This document shows, in pieces, positions 11,700 through 23,400 of a stretch of DNA of 64,000 bases (its first letter is position 1; every line of letters starts with the position of its first letter). The notes under the pieces are model-generated. The model worked only from the letters and a program-made list of their open reading frames with translations. It ran no database searches and was not told where the DNA came from. Source of the DNA: Durusdinium trenchii (Eukaryota > Sar > Dinophyceae > Suessiales > Symbiodiniaceae); NCBI GenBank assembly GCA_963970005.1, contig CAXAMN010008402.1, positions 1,689 to 65,688 of the forward strand, read 5' to 3'. The translations under genes and the position numbers were made by a program.

Positions 11700-14600
11700 G
11701 ACAACTTGCCACTCAACAAACGCTCTTTGGCTTCCTCACATTGCCTCTTCCATTTCCTTGGTGTCTTCAAGCATTGTGTTTGAATCGGCAAAACCCGGCA
11801 AAGACCACCGATGGCCACTTGGTGAGGTGGAGAGAAGTTGTAACTCATGAGTTGCAAGGCACACTGGCATCTGACAGCTACACGAGTAATCCCAATCTCT
11901 CTCTGTATTGTAATGTATATGTTAATTTACATTGTGGTTTTACAACTCTTGTTTTATGTGGCTATCGCAGTACATATTGACTCGTGTCTTCTCTGTTGGC
12001 TCGCAGGCTACACTTACACTGTCTTCACCCAGTCTCTGGAGCTCCTCGAGCTGTTGAAGCTTCTGTGCATCCAGCTGCTGCAATTTGCCTTGGATCAGTG
12101 GAGTCAGCGGAGTCCGGGACATTAGGGTGGAGACCATCACTATTAGGAACAAGAAGCTACTAGTAACAAGGGCATTATTACTAGTAGCAAGCATGCTAGT
12201 AGGTTGGAGACCATCACTATTAGGTTGGAGTCAGTGCATGTGTTTGATTCCAAACATCGATCCGCCAAGTGGCTCATCTGTTGCTGCAGCTCCTCCAACT
12301 GCGCCTTTTGAAATGGCAAATGCCAGGCAAACAAGCAACCGCGGGCACTTCCAACCTTAAACATTCTAGCTGCTAAACAACTATACAAAGAATACTTCAG
12401 CCCGCTTTCTGCAGAATCCTTACATTCAAGTGTTGGCACTGGCAGCCTCTCGTTGCTTCAGCTCATAATTGAGAGTGTCCATGTCCTCAAGGCTGAGGCT
12501 GAATTAGCCACTCCATGTTGGATCTGTTGACTGCCAAGAGCGAAGGTAACACATGAATCAAAAGCGGCTCATCCATTCTCTTTGTGAGTTGACAAGGGTG
12601 GCATTTCGGCCTTCCAGCAAGGTAATGCCGTGTTCTTTTCTGCTTCATCAAGCTTTATCTGTAACACCCATAAATTTGTAGCTTGCTGCTGGTGAGTTCA
12701 CCGTTTTAATTGTGACTTGTTGATTCATCTTGATTGCTCCCTGGTCTCCACACCCGATTCATCCACTACAAATTATTCACACATCTCAGAGTCCTGCATC
12801 TGTTCTTGCAAAAAGTGCTGCATTTCAGAAATTCGTTGAGACTTCAAGGCATCTTCAGCTTCAAGGAATTCCAGCTGTCCTGAAACTCAAACCCTTCTCT
12901 TCATTGAGAGGAAATAACAACACACATTCGCTGCTCTCACGTCCTTGAAAGTACAACCCCCTTGATTCCCCTAACGACGTGTAGAGTATAATCAAACAAA
13001 ATCCATCCGGAACATTCCAGGATTCCAGACCCCCGTTTTTAAGACGTCTGCAGCTGCTCACCTTCCCGCTACACATCCACATCAGTCCAAATGTCTAGGT
13101 AAATCAATCAGGTATTGAGCCGATGATCCACCAATCCTATTTTGACTTTTCAATTTATCCTCTCTAGAGGATCCACTCATCGGAGACACCTGACCTCGTA
13201 TGGCTTTGCTACTGACAGCGTCCTTGGAGCTTTTCCCGCTCGTTCATGTCTGCTGCGAAGTTCTGCCGAAGCGTTTGGAGCTCGTCGACCAGTCGGGCCT
13301 CGGCGGCCTCCCACGTCGCACGCTGAGCTCCTCACGAACGTGGTGGATGCGGATGGATGGTATCTTGATATGACCGCTTTGACTTGTATTTCGTACAACG
13401 CAAACAATCCAAACAAACGAGGTACAAAAAGACATTTCAAGCTCAACCCAGGCTTGGCCACAGGCAACTGACATCTTTCCCTTAGAAACATGCATCATGA
13501 ATTGGCCATGCACATGACCTTGATGAGAGCTGCTCAAAAATTACATCTTCCGAAAAGTTCATAGGTTGCACACTTCAAAGAAGAAATAGACACATACAGG
13601 AGCCATGGATTTCAGCGTCATTCTCACATCTGTCCTAGAGTGCTCACTTCAGCTTCCTTGTCTTCAAGCATCTTCCTTTGTCCAACAAATGAACATAACA
13701 ATGCACAAGACTGGCTGATCAAATCAACAAAGTTCATCCCACTTACTTTGAGCAAAACATATATATATATACATTGAACGGGTGACATTGCGCTGCGTTT
13801 GTCCGTCACTTCAATGCCCGGCACGCCCAGATGCCTCGTGTCTGCAAGCTCTTGGGCGCCTTGCTGTGCCTCCGCCTGCGTCTGCACTAAAGAAGCTTCC
13901 ATCTCTGCAAGGCGCTGCTGAGTGGATTCCACTTGCTGCCTCATCTATCGACGGGCGTTTTACTTGCCTCCTACAACTCGAACAAGAACAAGAAGAGGTG
14001 GGGCACTCTGTTAGTTCAGTTAGCCTGGCTCGTGCTGTTGGAGTTGGACCATTAAAAATGTCTGTAGCTGTGGTAGATTCCGTGCAAAATGGGCCAGAAG
14101 AAACACATCGGCAATAACATTGCCTGCTATGATTAGCGACTAAAGCATCCCACATAAGAAGGCAAGTCCTGCCCAAAGATCGCTGTGGCTTCAGGCTGCG
14201 TGGACTTGTTGACTTTGTTGATGGATCCGCATCCAATTAACTGTGTCGAAACCCAAAGAACCCTCCAAAACTGCTTCGAGGCGCAGCTGCTCCGCAGATG
14301 ACTTTTTCACTTCTGACAACTCCTGGAGGAATATCAGGGCTGAAAGTCGCAAGGACATGGATGACAATTGACCCCCTAAGTGACTCATGTAATGTATACA
14401 ATACAACTTACATCTTGGAGGCTATCAGGCCATCGCTATTAGGTTGGAGGCCATCGCTGGTGTCTCAAAGCCTCGGGAGGCCCATCAGGCACTGTGGCAC
14501 CCACCCAACTGTGTCACTGACCCACTGCAGCCATCTGCAGCCCCTCAACCAACACAGTTGCTCAACCAATTATGCATATTATCTATATATATATATTATA

Positions 14601-16547
14601 TATATAGCTCCTGCGTCTGCTGCGCTAACTTCGTCGTCAAGTCAGAAGTCACCTTGGCCTTCTCCCGCAGTTGGTGCCTTAAAAACATGTCCAAAAGACA
14701 AACATTGAAATTATATCATTCTTCTTTGGTTTTCTCCTTTAGACCTTTGACCGTTCACCCCCCTCGCTGGCATTCTTCCTCTTCAATAATATTTTATGTA
14801 TCGTTGATATAGACTGGGCCTTGCAAAGGGGCCAAGGTACTGGAGTGCCTCAATCTCCTTCAGCTTAGCCGTCCTTAATGAAGCCGAGAGATGCGTGCTC
14901 GGAATTGTGGCGCCCAGTAAGGGGTGAACTTAAAATGGGGTCACTGTGGCTCAGGTGCTGACACAACATCCCCTCAGATCCCCTCCCACGGTAGGGCTGG
15001 GCCTTGAGGCCTGGAGGAAAAAGGCCTGGAGGGTTGGTCAATCAGCTGAGATTCTCCTCCTGCTGCATCTTGTCAAGTGCTTTTGCTTTGTCTGCATCGC
15101 TTTCTTTGAGCTTCTGCAACTCATTCTTTTGCTCCTCCATGCTTTTCCTCAGAAGCAGCTTCTGTTGTCCTTTTCAAAGACGTTGCAAACCAATGCGCAG
15201 TTCGGGAACCAATGGATACTCAGCGTGAAAGTCTGAAATGACAAACCAATGTGATGTCAAGTGGACTCAATGATAGTAGCAAAGGGACTGCGCAAAGTCA
15301 CACTTCACTACATGTGCACATCAAAAATGCGGATCGATTGTGATGGAAAAATGAAAGAATGTGTGGGTGTGCGGGTGTGTGTACGTATGTGTACAAGTGC
15401 CATTATGTCCAGTAATTTTAGAACAGGCACCACAGGAAGCAACCCTGAAAGAGTCAAATGCATGATATACAGGATACAATGCACATTGCGATAATCGCCT
15501 TATCAAACAAAGGCCCATTCCTCTGGGGGTGTACTTTCTTTTCAAGATCAGGTCCACTAGAAAGGAAGGAAAGATCACCGAAAGCCGGTGCAAACATGAA
15601 TTGTCAAATTGTCTGGCAAAACAAAAATGCATCACATTGCTCAAAGTGGCTGCAAATTGAGCACTTCTCGCTGATGTTTGGATTCCTTTGCCTTGCTCCG
15701 CTCAAGCTCGTCGTGTGCACGGTCCAGTGTGCTCCGAAGCGACTTGACTTCTTCTCCTGAAGGCAAAGACACGACTATTGGAGGCCATCGCTATTAGGTT
15801 GGAGGCCATTACTGTAACAAGAAGCTAGTAGGTTGGAGGCCATCGCTACTCCCTCCAACAAAAGAGCAACAAAACCAGGAACTTGGTGGCAGTGGAGGCC
15901 ATAGCACTGGAGGCTGTGGCAGCAGGCAGTGGAGGTTCGTGGTACTTATATTGTGTGCTAAAGCTCAACTAACTCTTTGATTACAGTAAATGATTGGGGG
16001 AAGGCTCCTGCACTCTTCATTACCTTCTCGCTGCCAGCCACATCAGTTGAAACAGGTTGATGTTTTTTGCCCGTCAAGCGATGGCCTCATTGCCTAGCAT
16101 CTTCGCATCCAATACTCCAATACTGTTGCTGTTGCGAGGGAGAATTAACCGCCAAGATTGCCACAATCGACAAGTAGAACAAACATACAACATCCAGGAC
16201 AGGCATGTGAAGAGTGTCGCTCAAAGGCATCCGAGGTGCTGTCAGTCTCCATCTGCTCTTGTACTTTCAGAAGCTCTCGGGACCTCTGACACTCCACTTC
16301 CTTGCTGCGTTGAAGATCCATCAGATTCTGTGCCAACGTCGTCTTCAATTCCTCCAGCTCCGTCGATAGCTTCACCTTCGCAGCATCTAGCTCCTCCGCA
16401 CATGGCGAGTGGCCGCAAGAGAACGGTTGCTGCTGTCATAAATAATAGGTACGGGCGAGAATCATGTGACACCCTACTCATTTAGGCGGCTACTACTACT
16501 GCTACTGCTACTCCTACTCCTACTACTACTACTACTACTACTCCTCC

Positions 16548-16597
<50 letters not shown>

Positions 16598-19125
16598 CTC
16601 AAGCTTGCCTTGCAGAGTTCTCAACTCTGTTTGCTAGCTGCTACAAGTAGCAGCCTCATAAACACGTCCACATTGTTGACTTCAGATCCTTAGGGTCCTT
16701 GTGAGTGAAGCTATACAAATGAGATGTTCGAGGAGGGGCGAAAGACATGGAGGGACCATAGCTGTGAGCGTGGTTGCCAAAGAAATGCACATATCTTGTG
16801 CATGGAGCGCTACACCACCAGGCCAAAAAGTTGTTCTTGTTTAACTGTTCAAACTACAAAACTGTTCTCCGTAGATTTAAAAACTGGTGACCCAAACCTG
16901 CGACACACACAATGGACTTGCTAATTTGATTCGTAGCTGATCCACATGGTTGTTATAGCATAATATAAGAAAAACCCGTTCTCTTCCTGCTCAAACATAC
17001 ACATGACATAATATCTCTGCCACTCTGCAGTTGCCCCTGTGATTAGTAGTTTGTCTTGCTGTGCAACTGCACTCTGGACTTGAATGCATAGAAACAAACA
17101 AGCAGGCACCCTTAAAACTACAAAGAAAAGCATTGTGAAAAGGTTCTGAAACTGAGATTAACTCTTTTGAGTCTCAAGACAAACAGGTAACACAGGCCAT
17201 GAGCAAGGCTGCTACTGTTTTGGACCATGGCCAATAGCCACTGACCTCCAGCAATGTTCCTCTTGCTGACAGATCTTGTTGCAGGTGATCAATCTGCTCC
17301 TGAGCAGCGGCCTCCACAAGTGTTCAGTGGTTGGGACATGAAATTGGGGACGCGAAGCCTTATTTCGACACAGCAATACTAGTCAGGTTCATTCAATGAC
17401 CGTTCATGACTCACCCTTGCAGCCGCTTGATTACAATCCCTTGGCATGTGATGGTGACAAGGCCTCTTTGGACCTTGATGATACCTGAAGCTCAGCTCTA
17501 GATTCTTGGCTCTCTGCCAACACCTGATCCTTCTCCTGGCCGGGCCGTGTGGGCATGTTTCGGATCAAAAGTGATAGTGATATCTCTGCTTTTGCAAAGC
17601 ACTGCAAGATGTCACAGTGTTACTGATTACTACCTGATCTACTCCAGGCCTTCTGCAAGGTCATGTTGCGGTCCTTTATCTTTACTAACTCCTGAAAGCC
17701 GAGAGGATATGGACGGTATGGCGCCAGATTCTCAAAGGAAATTGGAATTTTGGTTTCAAACATGTCTACGAGTCTACATGCGACAAAAAGGGACTAAAAG
17801 GGAACCTGGTGTACAAAGAAGGACTGCATTTGGACACCAGCTTTATCAGCATGTGTGATCCAAGAGTCTCTCAGTCTGTTGGAGTCTGTTAGCTAACCAC
17901 CGAGCTCCGCCGCCCCGCCACTGGCATGAAATTGCCTAATGCATCTACAGCAAGTAGCACGTTGTACCAAATCTACAAGTCATTTGGAGACCCGTTTCGC
18001 ACCTTGTCCTTGGACTCCAACACTGCTCGAAGAGATTGGAGCTGGAAGTGCGCCTCCTTGCAACGTCTAAAGGTTTGAGTTTTTGCATGTCGGTTTCGCA
18101 CAAACATCTTGAAGCAGGAACGAACACGTTTCCAAAAGACCTTAACAGGGCCCGTGGCTGGGGTAGTGATGCTTTTTCGAGCAAAGCTTCCTGTTGAGAA
18201 GCTTATGACGTTTATGTTGCGGAAGACAAACCCTCCTCCACTGGTCCACTGTTAAGTTCCATCACACTCGAGAAATCAATCATCCTCACTGTAGGAACCT
18301 CTAAAATCTTTTGTCAGTCCACTATCTCTTCTATTCTCTTCTCGTAGAAAAGGGATAAGAAGTCTCCTCAGGAAAAACCTACTGTAGTAGCTTCTTGTTG
18401 CTAGTAGTAAGGTGCCTTGTTACTAAATGTTACTAATAGCTTAGCTTCTTGCTACTAGTAGTAATGGCAGGAGCTACTAGTAGCTTCTTGCCACTAGTAG
18501 ACTAGATTCATCACAAAACGCGAGTTATGGCCGCCATGGCCTTGAGCGGCTCGTCTCCATCGAAGCCCTGCTCGCCCACCAGGCGGCCTTCCAGTAACCT
18601 CACGAAAAGCTGACAAAAAAGAGCTTGGGGCATGAAGAGCCTGAAATGAAGAATCCCACAATGACATGAAATGATATCTATTTTGGCTCAAGGACATCTT
18701 GCCCAATCATTGCCCGCTCTCTCATTGAAGAAAGAATTGATACGCATCCTGAAAAGCTAGCTGACAACTTGGAAATGGGGCACTAAAAGAAAAGACCTTA
18801 GACAAACGTCCGTTCCAATGGAGTGTGGGGGTTTGAGGTGATTTGGGATGCGGTGGGGCGTTGAGTAGCCTCTGAATGTTTCGCTTGCATCATTCGTGCT
18901 GTTCCTAGAACCAATGAGAATGCAGTGAATACAGCCCAATTCAGGCACACTGCACAATAATCATACTGGCAACAATCATATAGTGATGTCAAGTGGCAAG
19001 GCCTTCGCGCGGTCTCTAAGCAGCTCTCTCAAAGGTGGGGCTTCTGACTCCACCGAGACGACTTCTGTTGCTTCTCCATTGAGCTGAAGCCATGCTTGTC
19101 GAGCCTCGCATAATTCTTTGTGTGG
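11700..19125 (-). CDS. Large coiled-coil protein gene, about 20 small exons
   Basis: Many short minus-strand exons, commonly bounded by AG|G acceptors and GT or GC donors, encode Glu/Gln/Leu/Lys-rich helices. Examples 5' to 3': about 19125-18985 (KELCEARQAWLQLNGEATEV), 18595-18515 (LLEGRLVGEQGFDGDEPLKA), 18067-18005 (HFQLQSLRAVLESKDK), 17525-17478 (EKDQVLAESQESRAELQ), 17310-17245 (EQIDHLQQDLSARGTLLE), 16405-16200 (KLSTELEELKTTLAQNLMD), 15757-15690 (EEVKSLRSTLDRAHDELERS), 15176-15040 (MEEQKNELQKLKESDADKAK), 14673-14613 (KVTSDLTTKLAQQTQE), 14320-14260 (ELSEVKKSSAEQLRLEAVLE), 13955-13835 (QQRLAEMEASLVQTQAEAQQ), 13335-13210 (EARLVDELQTLRQNFAADMN), 12850-12780 (ALKSQRISEMQHFLQEQMQD), 12315-12265 (AQLEELQQQMSHLADR), 12105-12040 (LQQLDAQKLQQLEELQRL). 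The pattern suits a golgin, centrosomal or basal-body-like scaffold, but no specific family is recognised. First and last exons are not fixed. Confidence 0.7.
14421..14456 (+). repeat. 20-bp minisatellite, partial copies
   Basis: Two units of GGTTGGAGGCCATCGCT lie in an intron of the coiled-coil gene. Another three units are at 15779-15845. Confidence 0.75.
14580..14608. repeat. (TA)n tract
   Basis: AT-dinucleotide run immediately next to the exon at 14613-14673. Similar runs recur in the window near 3225, 3571, 10238, 13758, 20069, 33553, 34608, 42317, 46806 and 60041. Confidence 0.8.
15779..15845 (+). repeat. 20-bp minisatellite, short array
   Basis: Three units of the GGAGGCCATCGCTATTAGGTT family, interrupted by AACAAGAAGCTAGTA, the other dispersed repeat seen in this window. 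Confidence 0.75.
16488..16593. repeat. (CTA)n trinucleotide array
   Basis: About 100 bases of CTACTACTA with a few CTC or GCT variants, in an intron of the coiled-coil gene. Confidence 0.9.
18385..18503. repeat. ACTAGTAG-type dispersed repeat
   Basis: Several copies of GCTTCTTG followed by CTACTAGTAG, in both strand senses because the core ACTAGT is a palindrome. It ends next to the exon at 18515-18595. Confidence 0.75.
18680..18692 (+). other. Possible relict dinoflagellate spliced-leader 3' end
   Basis: ATTTTGGCTCAAG matches the last 13 bases of the 22-base dinoflagellate spliced leader as I remember it. Relict leaders mark genes that passed through trans-spliced mRNA. It lies antisense to the coiled-coil gene, and no plus-strand reading frame follows it clearly, so it may be chance. 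Confidence 0.3.
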
Positions 19126-19439
19126 TCTGTGGTCTGTTTGTCGTATTTCACGCTTAACTGCCTCGACTCTATTCGACTCTCACCTAAGAAAGCTGCTACA
19201 GCAGAAGCCACAGTCTCGTGTGACTGAGTAAGGCTCCCTGTGGCTGTGCCTGCAACTGCAGCAGTGTCCAACAGTAGGAAGCTGTGTCTTTGCAGCACAG
19301 CCAGTAGAACTCATACCATGTCCTTGGTCAATCTGTGGGCACCAGTTCCAGCTTCAAACACCAAGTCCAATACCTTATCCGACTCTTTCCAGAATCTTGC
19401 CATTGTCACTCAGGCTTATACAAACAACATGAACTAAAG

Positions 19440-19578
19440 TCAATAAGGCATTTGGGTGATCTCCAACCAGCCATGCATCGATGAAGAACCTCCAGGGAAG
19501 GCATCATCCAATGCTCCCCAAACTCCCTGTGAGATAAACCAGGCGGAGGCTGAAGAACCTGCCTGAGAGAAAGGGCAT
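19440..19578 (-). CDS. Possible exon, unknown protein
   Basis: The minus strand reads QVLQPPPGLSHREFGEHWMM then PSLEVLHRCMAGWRSPKCL. Composition is protein-like, following an AG acceptor-like site. It may be a 5' exon of the coiled-coil gene. Confidence 0.35.
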
Positions 19579-19608
19579 CAACTTCCACTAGAAATCCCTA
19601 ACTTGGTC

Positions 19609-20049
19609 CTAATTTACAGAATGTATTGCATCCTCAACAGAATAATCTGTGTCCAACATGTCACATGTCCAATACATTAAAGGTATTGAATTGAAAAGTC
19701 CTATATCTTGTTGCAGTTTCGAGCTGGTGCCTACAACATGCAACTGTGCGTTACCACCATTTCTGAGTAGAATAGGGAACGGAACAAGTGTGTGAGTGCA
19801 GCTCTTTTCAATCCTCCTTTTAACCTTTTCATTGGCAACATGCCACATCTTGTCGATTGTGGAAAAGGCTATTCTGGCTATTCTATTGATGATACCGTTG
19901 TACAATCCCTGTTCTGAAAGGGAAATAAGGAGCACCTGCGAAAGGTTATTTGCCTTGGAGGTCCGAGATCTTGTCTGCGATACACGGAAATGAGCCGAAG
20001 CAGCCTGCAAGCTGCAATATGAGCTCCAAAGCCCCTCTAGAGAATGCAA
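19609..20049 (-). CDS. Open frame of 146 codons, hypothetical
   Basis: A continuous minus-strand frame containing GLYNGIINRIARIAFSTIDK and TLVPFPILLRNGGNAQ. No family is recognised. It lies just downstream of the LINE in the same sense and could be coding or chance. Confidence 0.2.
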   Translation of the reverse strand: MHSLEGLWSSYCSLQAASAHFRVSQTRSRTSKANNLSQVLLISLSEQGLYNGIINRIARIAFSTIDKMWHVANEKVKRRIEKSCTHTLVPFPILLRNGGNAQLHVVGTSSKLQQDIGLFNSIPLMYWTCDMLDTDYSVEDAIHSVN

Positions 20050-20343
20050 ATATATTTGGTCTTGTGCATATATATATATATATCACAGTTGCACCCACCA
20101 CCCTTGAAGTCTACCAAGGCACTACTAAGGTGGTCAGGGTACCTCGAGCCACATATCGACCAGCAGATCTTGCACTGAAGTGCCGTACCATGACTGGAGA
20201 GCGTAGCAGCTGCACGCCATGGCGAGCAATCAGAAAGCTCATTTCTTTAGCAGGGGTGAAAAAACTGATAAACACGGGAAAAAGGACAGGAAGGAAGAAT
20301 TTAAAGGTCTAAAGTGTCTAAAGGAAGAACGTTAAGAAAAAAA

Positions 20344-20359
20344 GAAAGAACACTCAATA
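20344..20359. repeat. 16-bp target site duplication, left copy
   Basis: GAAAGAACACTCAATA here is identical to bases 30180-30195. It flanks the 3' end of the minus-strand LINE and defines its boundary. Confidence 0.85.
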
Positions 20360-20373
20360 TCTCGGACGCATAA

Positions 20374-20408
20374 GTGCACGCGCACGGCAGAGCAGTGCGG
20401 GCGTGCAC
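20374..20408 (-). other. Stem-loop in the LINE 3' UTR
   Basis: GTGCACGC (20374-20381) pairs with GCGTGCAC (20401-20408), and GCAC (20382-20385) pairs with GTGC (20395-20398). There is a 2-base bulge and a 9-base loop. It sits 14 bases before the inferred 3' terminus. In LINEs of the stringent type a 3' hairpin is the recognition site for their own reverse transcriptase; the same role here is inference. Confidence 0.7.
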
Positions 20409-20427
20409 GGTCTCAGGTCTGTCGAGC

Positions 20428-23400
20428 CTAGCCCATCGAATGCCCAGGTGGCAAAGGACGAGCATAGTCAGCCGCCCGTCTGAGCGGCCAGCCACGGGTG
20501 ATGGTAAGCAGTCCACCACGAGCATGGCGCACAAGCGCAGCCGGAAGCATCAAAAAGATTCCAGCCACTGGTGCTGAAATGCCCAGTTCCAGTTTGTTTA
20601 AAGACAAAGAAAGCATCTCCGAAATATCAAACACCTCCGCAATCGAACCGATCGCAACACGCAACAATCGAATCAAACTGGAAATGGTAGGTCGCACTGG
20701 CATTCGGGCCAATGGAACAAGCTCCCATTGATTTGTAGATGGGTTACACAGGGGAAAAGGCAAACCCTGATGCTGAAGAAGAACCAAAAGCTCAACAAAA
20801 CTACAGCCATACATACCATCAGCCTGAGTTTCCCACCTCAAAAACAAATGGAGTAAAGAGCTCAAAAAGGTGAGCGGTAAAGTAACTGCACAACGCTCAA
20901 GCATGGGTTCAAAAACAGGCGGAAGCTGGCTGGACAAAGCATTCCGATCTATCACCCATTCAAAATCAAAAGATGCGGTACTCTCAGGAACCTGAGCTCT
21001 CTCAGTAGATGACTCAGCAGAAGAGGCAGCTACATGGCAGTAAAAAGAACGAACCTGAGTGAGCAAAGTCAAAGTAGTCCGGTGATACTCCTCGGCCTGA
21101 GTCACCTGCTCCCAAAACTCTGCAGATCTTCGTTCATTCATCTCACCTGCACAGAGGTCCACCTTAGAATTCCAAGCGGCCACCCAATCCTGCCAAGGAT
21201 CCTCACATGCCTCCGGATCAATGTGAGAAGGAATCCAAGTCACCAACGGGGGATATTCGGACTGTTCCAAAGCTGTATGAATGCGGCCCCACAGGTCGCG
21301 GTGTTTCCAGTGCAAGGGGACATGACCAGTACGCAGCAAATAATGCAGGTTGTCCACAACAAAAAGTGAATCCACCCACAAATGCAGTTGTATGTGTTGC
21401 CAAGCTCCCCATTCAACAGCCGCAAAAACCGCGGAAACCTCTGCCCGCGCCGCCGTTTGATCCACTCCGGCCAAATGAGCAGCAGAAATCAACTGACCAC
21501 TCGAGGCCGAAATTGCGGCCCAAGATGCATAGGAAAGGCCACAATCCAACTTCTTGGAACTACCATCTGTGAAAACATGCTCCAAAGGCTGGATCGCTGT
21601 CCCCACAAAAGCAAGTTCATTTGGTCGCATATGAAAATACTCCCGAAACCACCGCCTTGTGGGATTACGGCTAGGCAAAAGATGCCAAGAAACATGACAA
21701 GGAGCCGCTTCCAAAATCTCCGGAGTGAGCTGGGACCTCCGTCGAAATTCAGAAAATCTCGGACATCTCCACCAGTGTGCTTGATCATCCTTACAGTCGC
21801 ACTGAGAGCACCAAGCTGTCTTGGCCAAGTCAAACTTGGCATGATGAGCAGCATCAACAAAGGTGCCAGAATGTAAGGAACACTGCAAGGAATGATGAAG
21901 AGCCGAAACTCCTTTATGTAAATCAGCCAGCAAAGCGGAGTCAAGTCCCTGCAAGCCAGTCATGGAAGGTCGTCGACAGGCCTCAAAAGCCACATGCTGC
22001 AGCCAAGCCTCATGTAGTCCCGCGACCAAAGAAGCGTCGTCCCATTGAAGCAAATCATGGCAAAGATCGTCGTGATCCCAAACATGGGGGAGATACAATC
22101 GCCATCCAACCAAATGAAGCTGTTCCAGAATCTTGGAATACGGACCCTGTCCAAGAATCCCAGTATAACAACACATAAAGGTGGACCAATCATTGCAAAA
22201 GTGCTCCATTTTAAGACAGACCCTGCGAAAAGTAAGAACCGTGGTTTTGAGCTGAAAGAACCCGGGGTCTGCATCCCACGGACCACTCAATGTCAATCGC
22301 AGCATGGGATTACTCCCAGTCTTGGATAATCGCAAAGCACGCATGGCCTGAGTACGCAACTCGGCAATCCAAGAAGCACTAAATCTCGAGGAAGGTGCAC
22401 CATGGAGTGCCTGCGACCAAAAGCAAGGGCCCAGACTACGCAGTTTCAAGCATAGCGGAGCCGCCGAGAATCGAAGACGCTGCCACTTGTCAGCCAAAGA
22501 ATGCAAACGATCGGCTTGATGCTGGTTTCGAGATCGAGCGGTGAATGACATGGAGCCTCCCAATTCAGCTGCAGTCTCACGACAAGGACATGGCATCAAC
22601 CTCAATTGGTTTCGCAGGGCAGGTTTGGTGGCCCACACGAATGTCTTCCGAGGGTCGAGCTCCAGATTCCATAGCTGATAAAAGGAAGTTGTGGTCACGA
22701 AGCCAGCAATAAGTGCCGCCGCCGAATTGCTCCGAACTCCAATATTGTCCACGTACGTGCTGGCAATTGCACGCGGGCTAAATTTGGCCATGTAGACATG
22801 ATAGCTGAAATCAAGTTGGACCATAGCGAAAACGGAGAGGGCATCGCCCTCAGGCACTCCAACCGAAGATCCGCTTGCTTCGCTCAAAACCCCATGGTAG
22901 TCAAATGCTCTTTGACAATTATCCAGAAAGGATTTCCATGGGAGTGTGACCGAAGCTGGAACCTGCAAATGTTCAGCTAGAGCCCAAGTCTGAGGACGTG
23001 GGATGTGTTCAAATGCCTTGCAGAGGTCAGAACTGAAACCACAAACATCACGATCCAACAAAAGACAAAGTTCCACATGTCCTTGGACACCCATCCAATA
23101 CTGTGCTGCTTCTCTATGGGGAAGAAAGCCGTAAGCTTCAGCACTGACAAAAGGTTCCAGCTGTTGTATCAAAGCCCGAGCCTTGATCCCGGCCCAGGTA
23201 CGGTAAATGACACTGAAAATCACCACAGGGCGGTAATCTCCAGGAAGACGGGCTGCTGCCGATTTTGCCAGACTGAACACCGTGCCATATAATATGGCCG
23301 CTGGCCAGGCCAAATGACCTCGTTCGATGGCATGCAACAAGGTCAAAAGCTGTGCTGTCCACGAATCTGGCATGCAAAGGAGCTCAGCCGGGGAGAAGCC

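Noticed and set aside
16466..16693. Leucine/threonine-repeat frame
   Set aside because: Encoded by the (CTA)n trinucleotide array in an intron.
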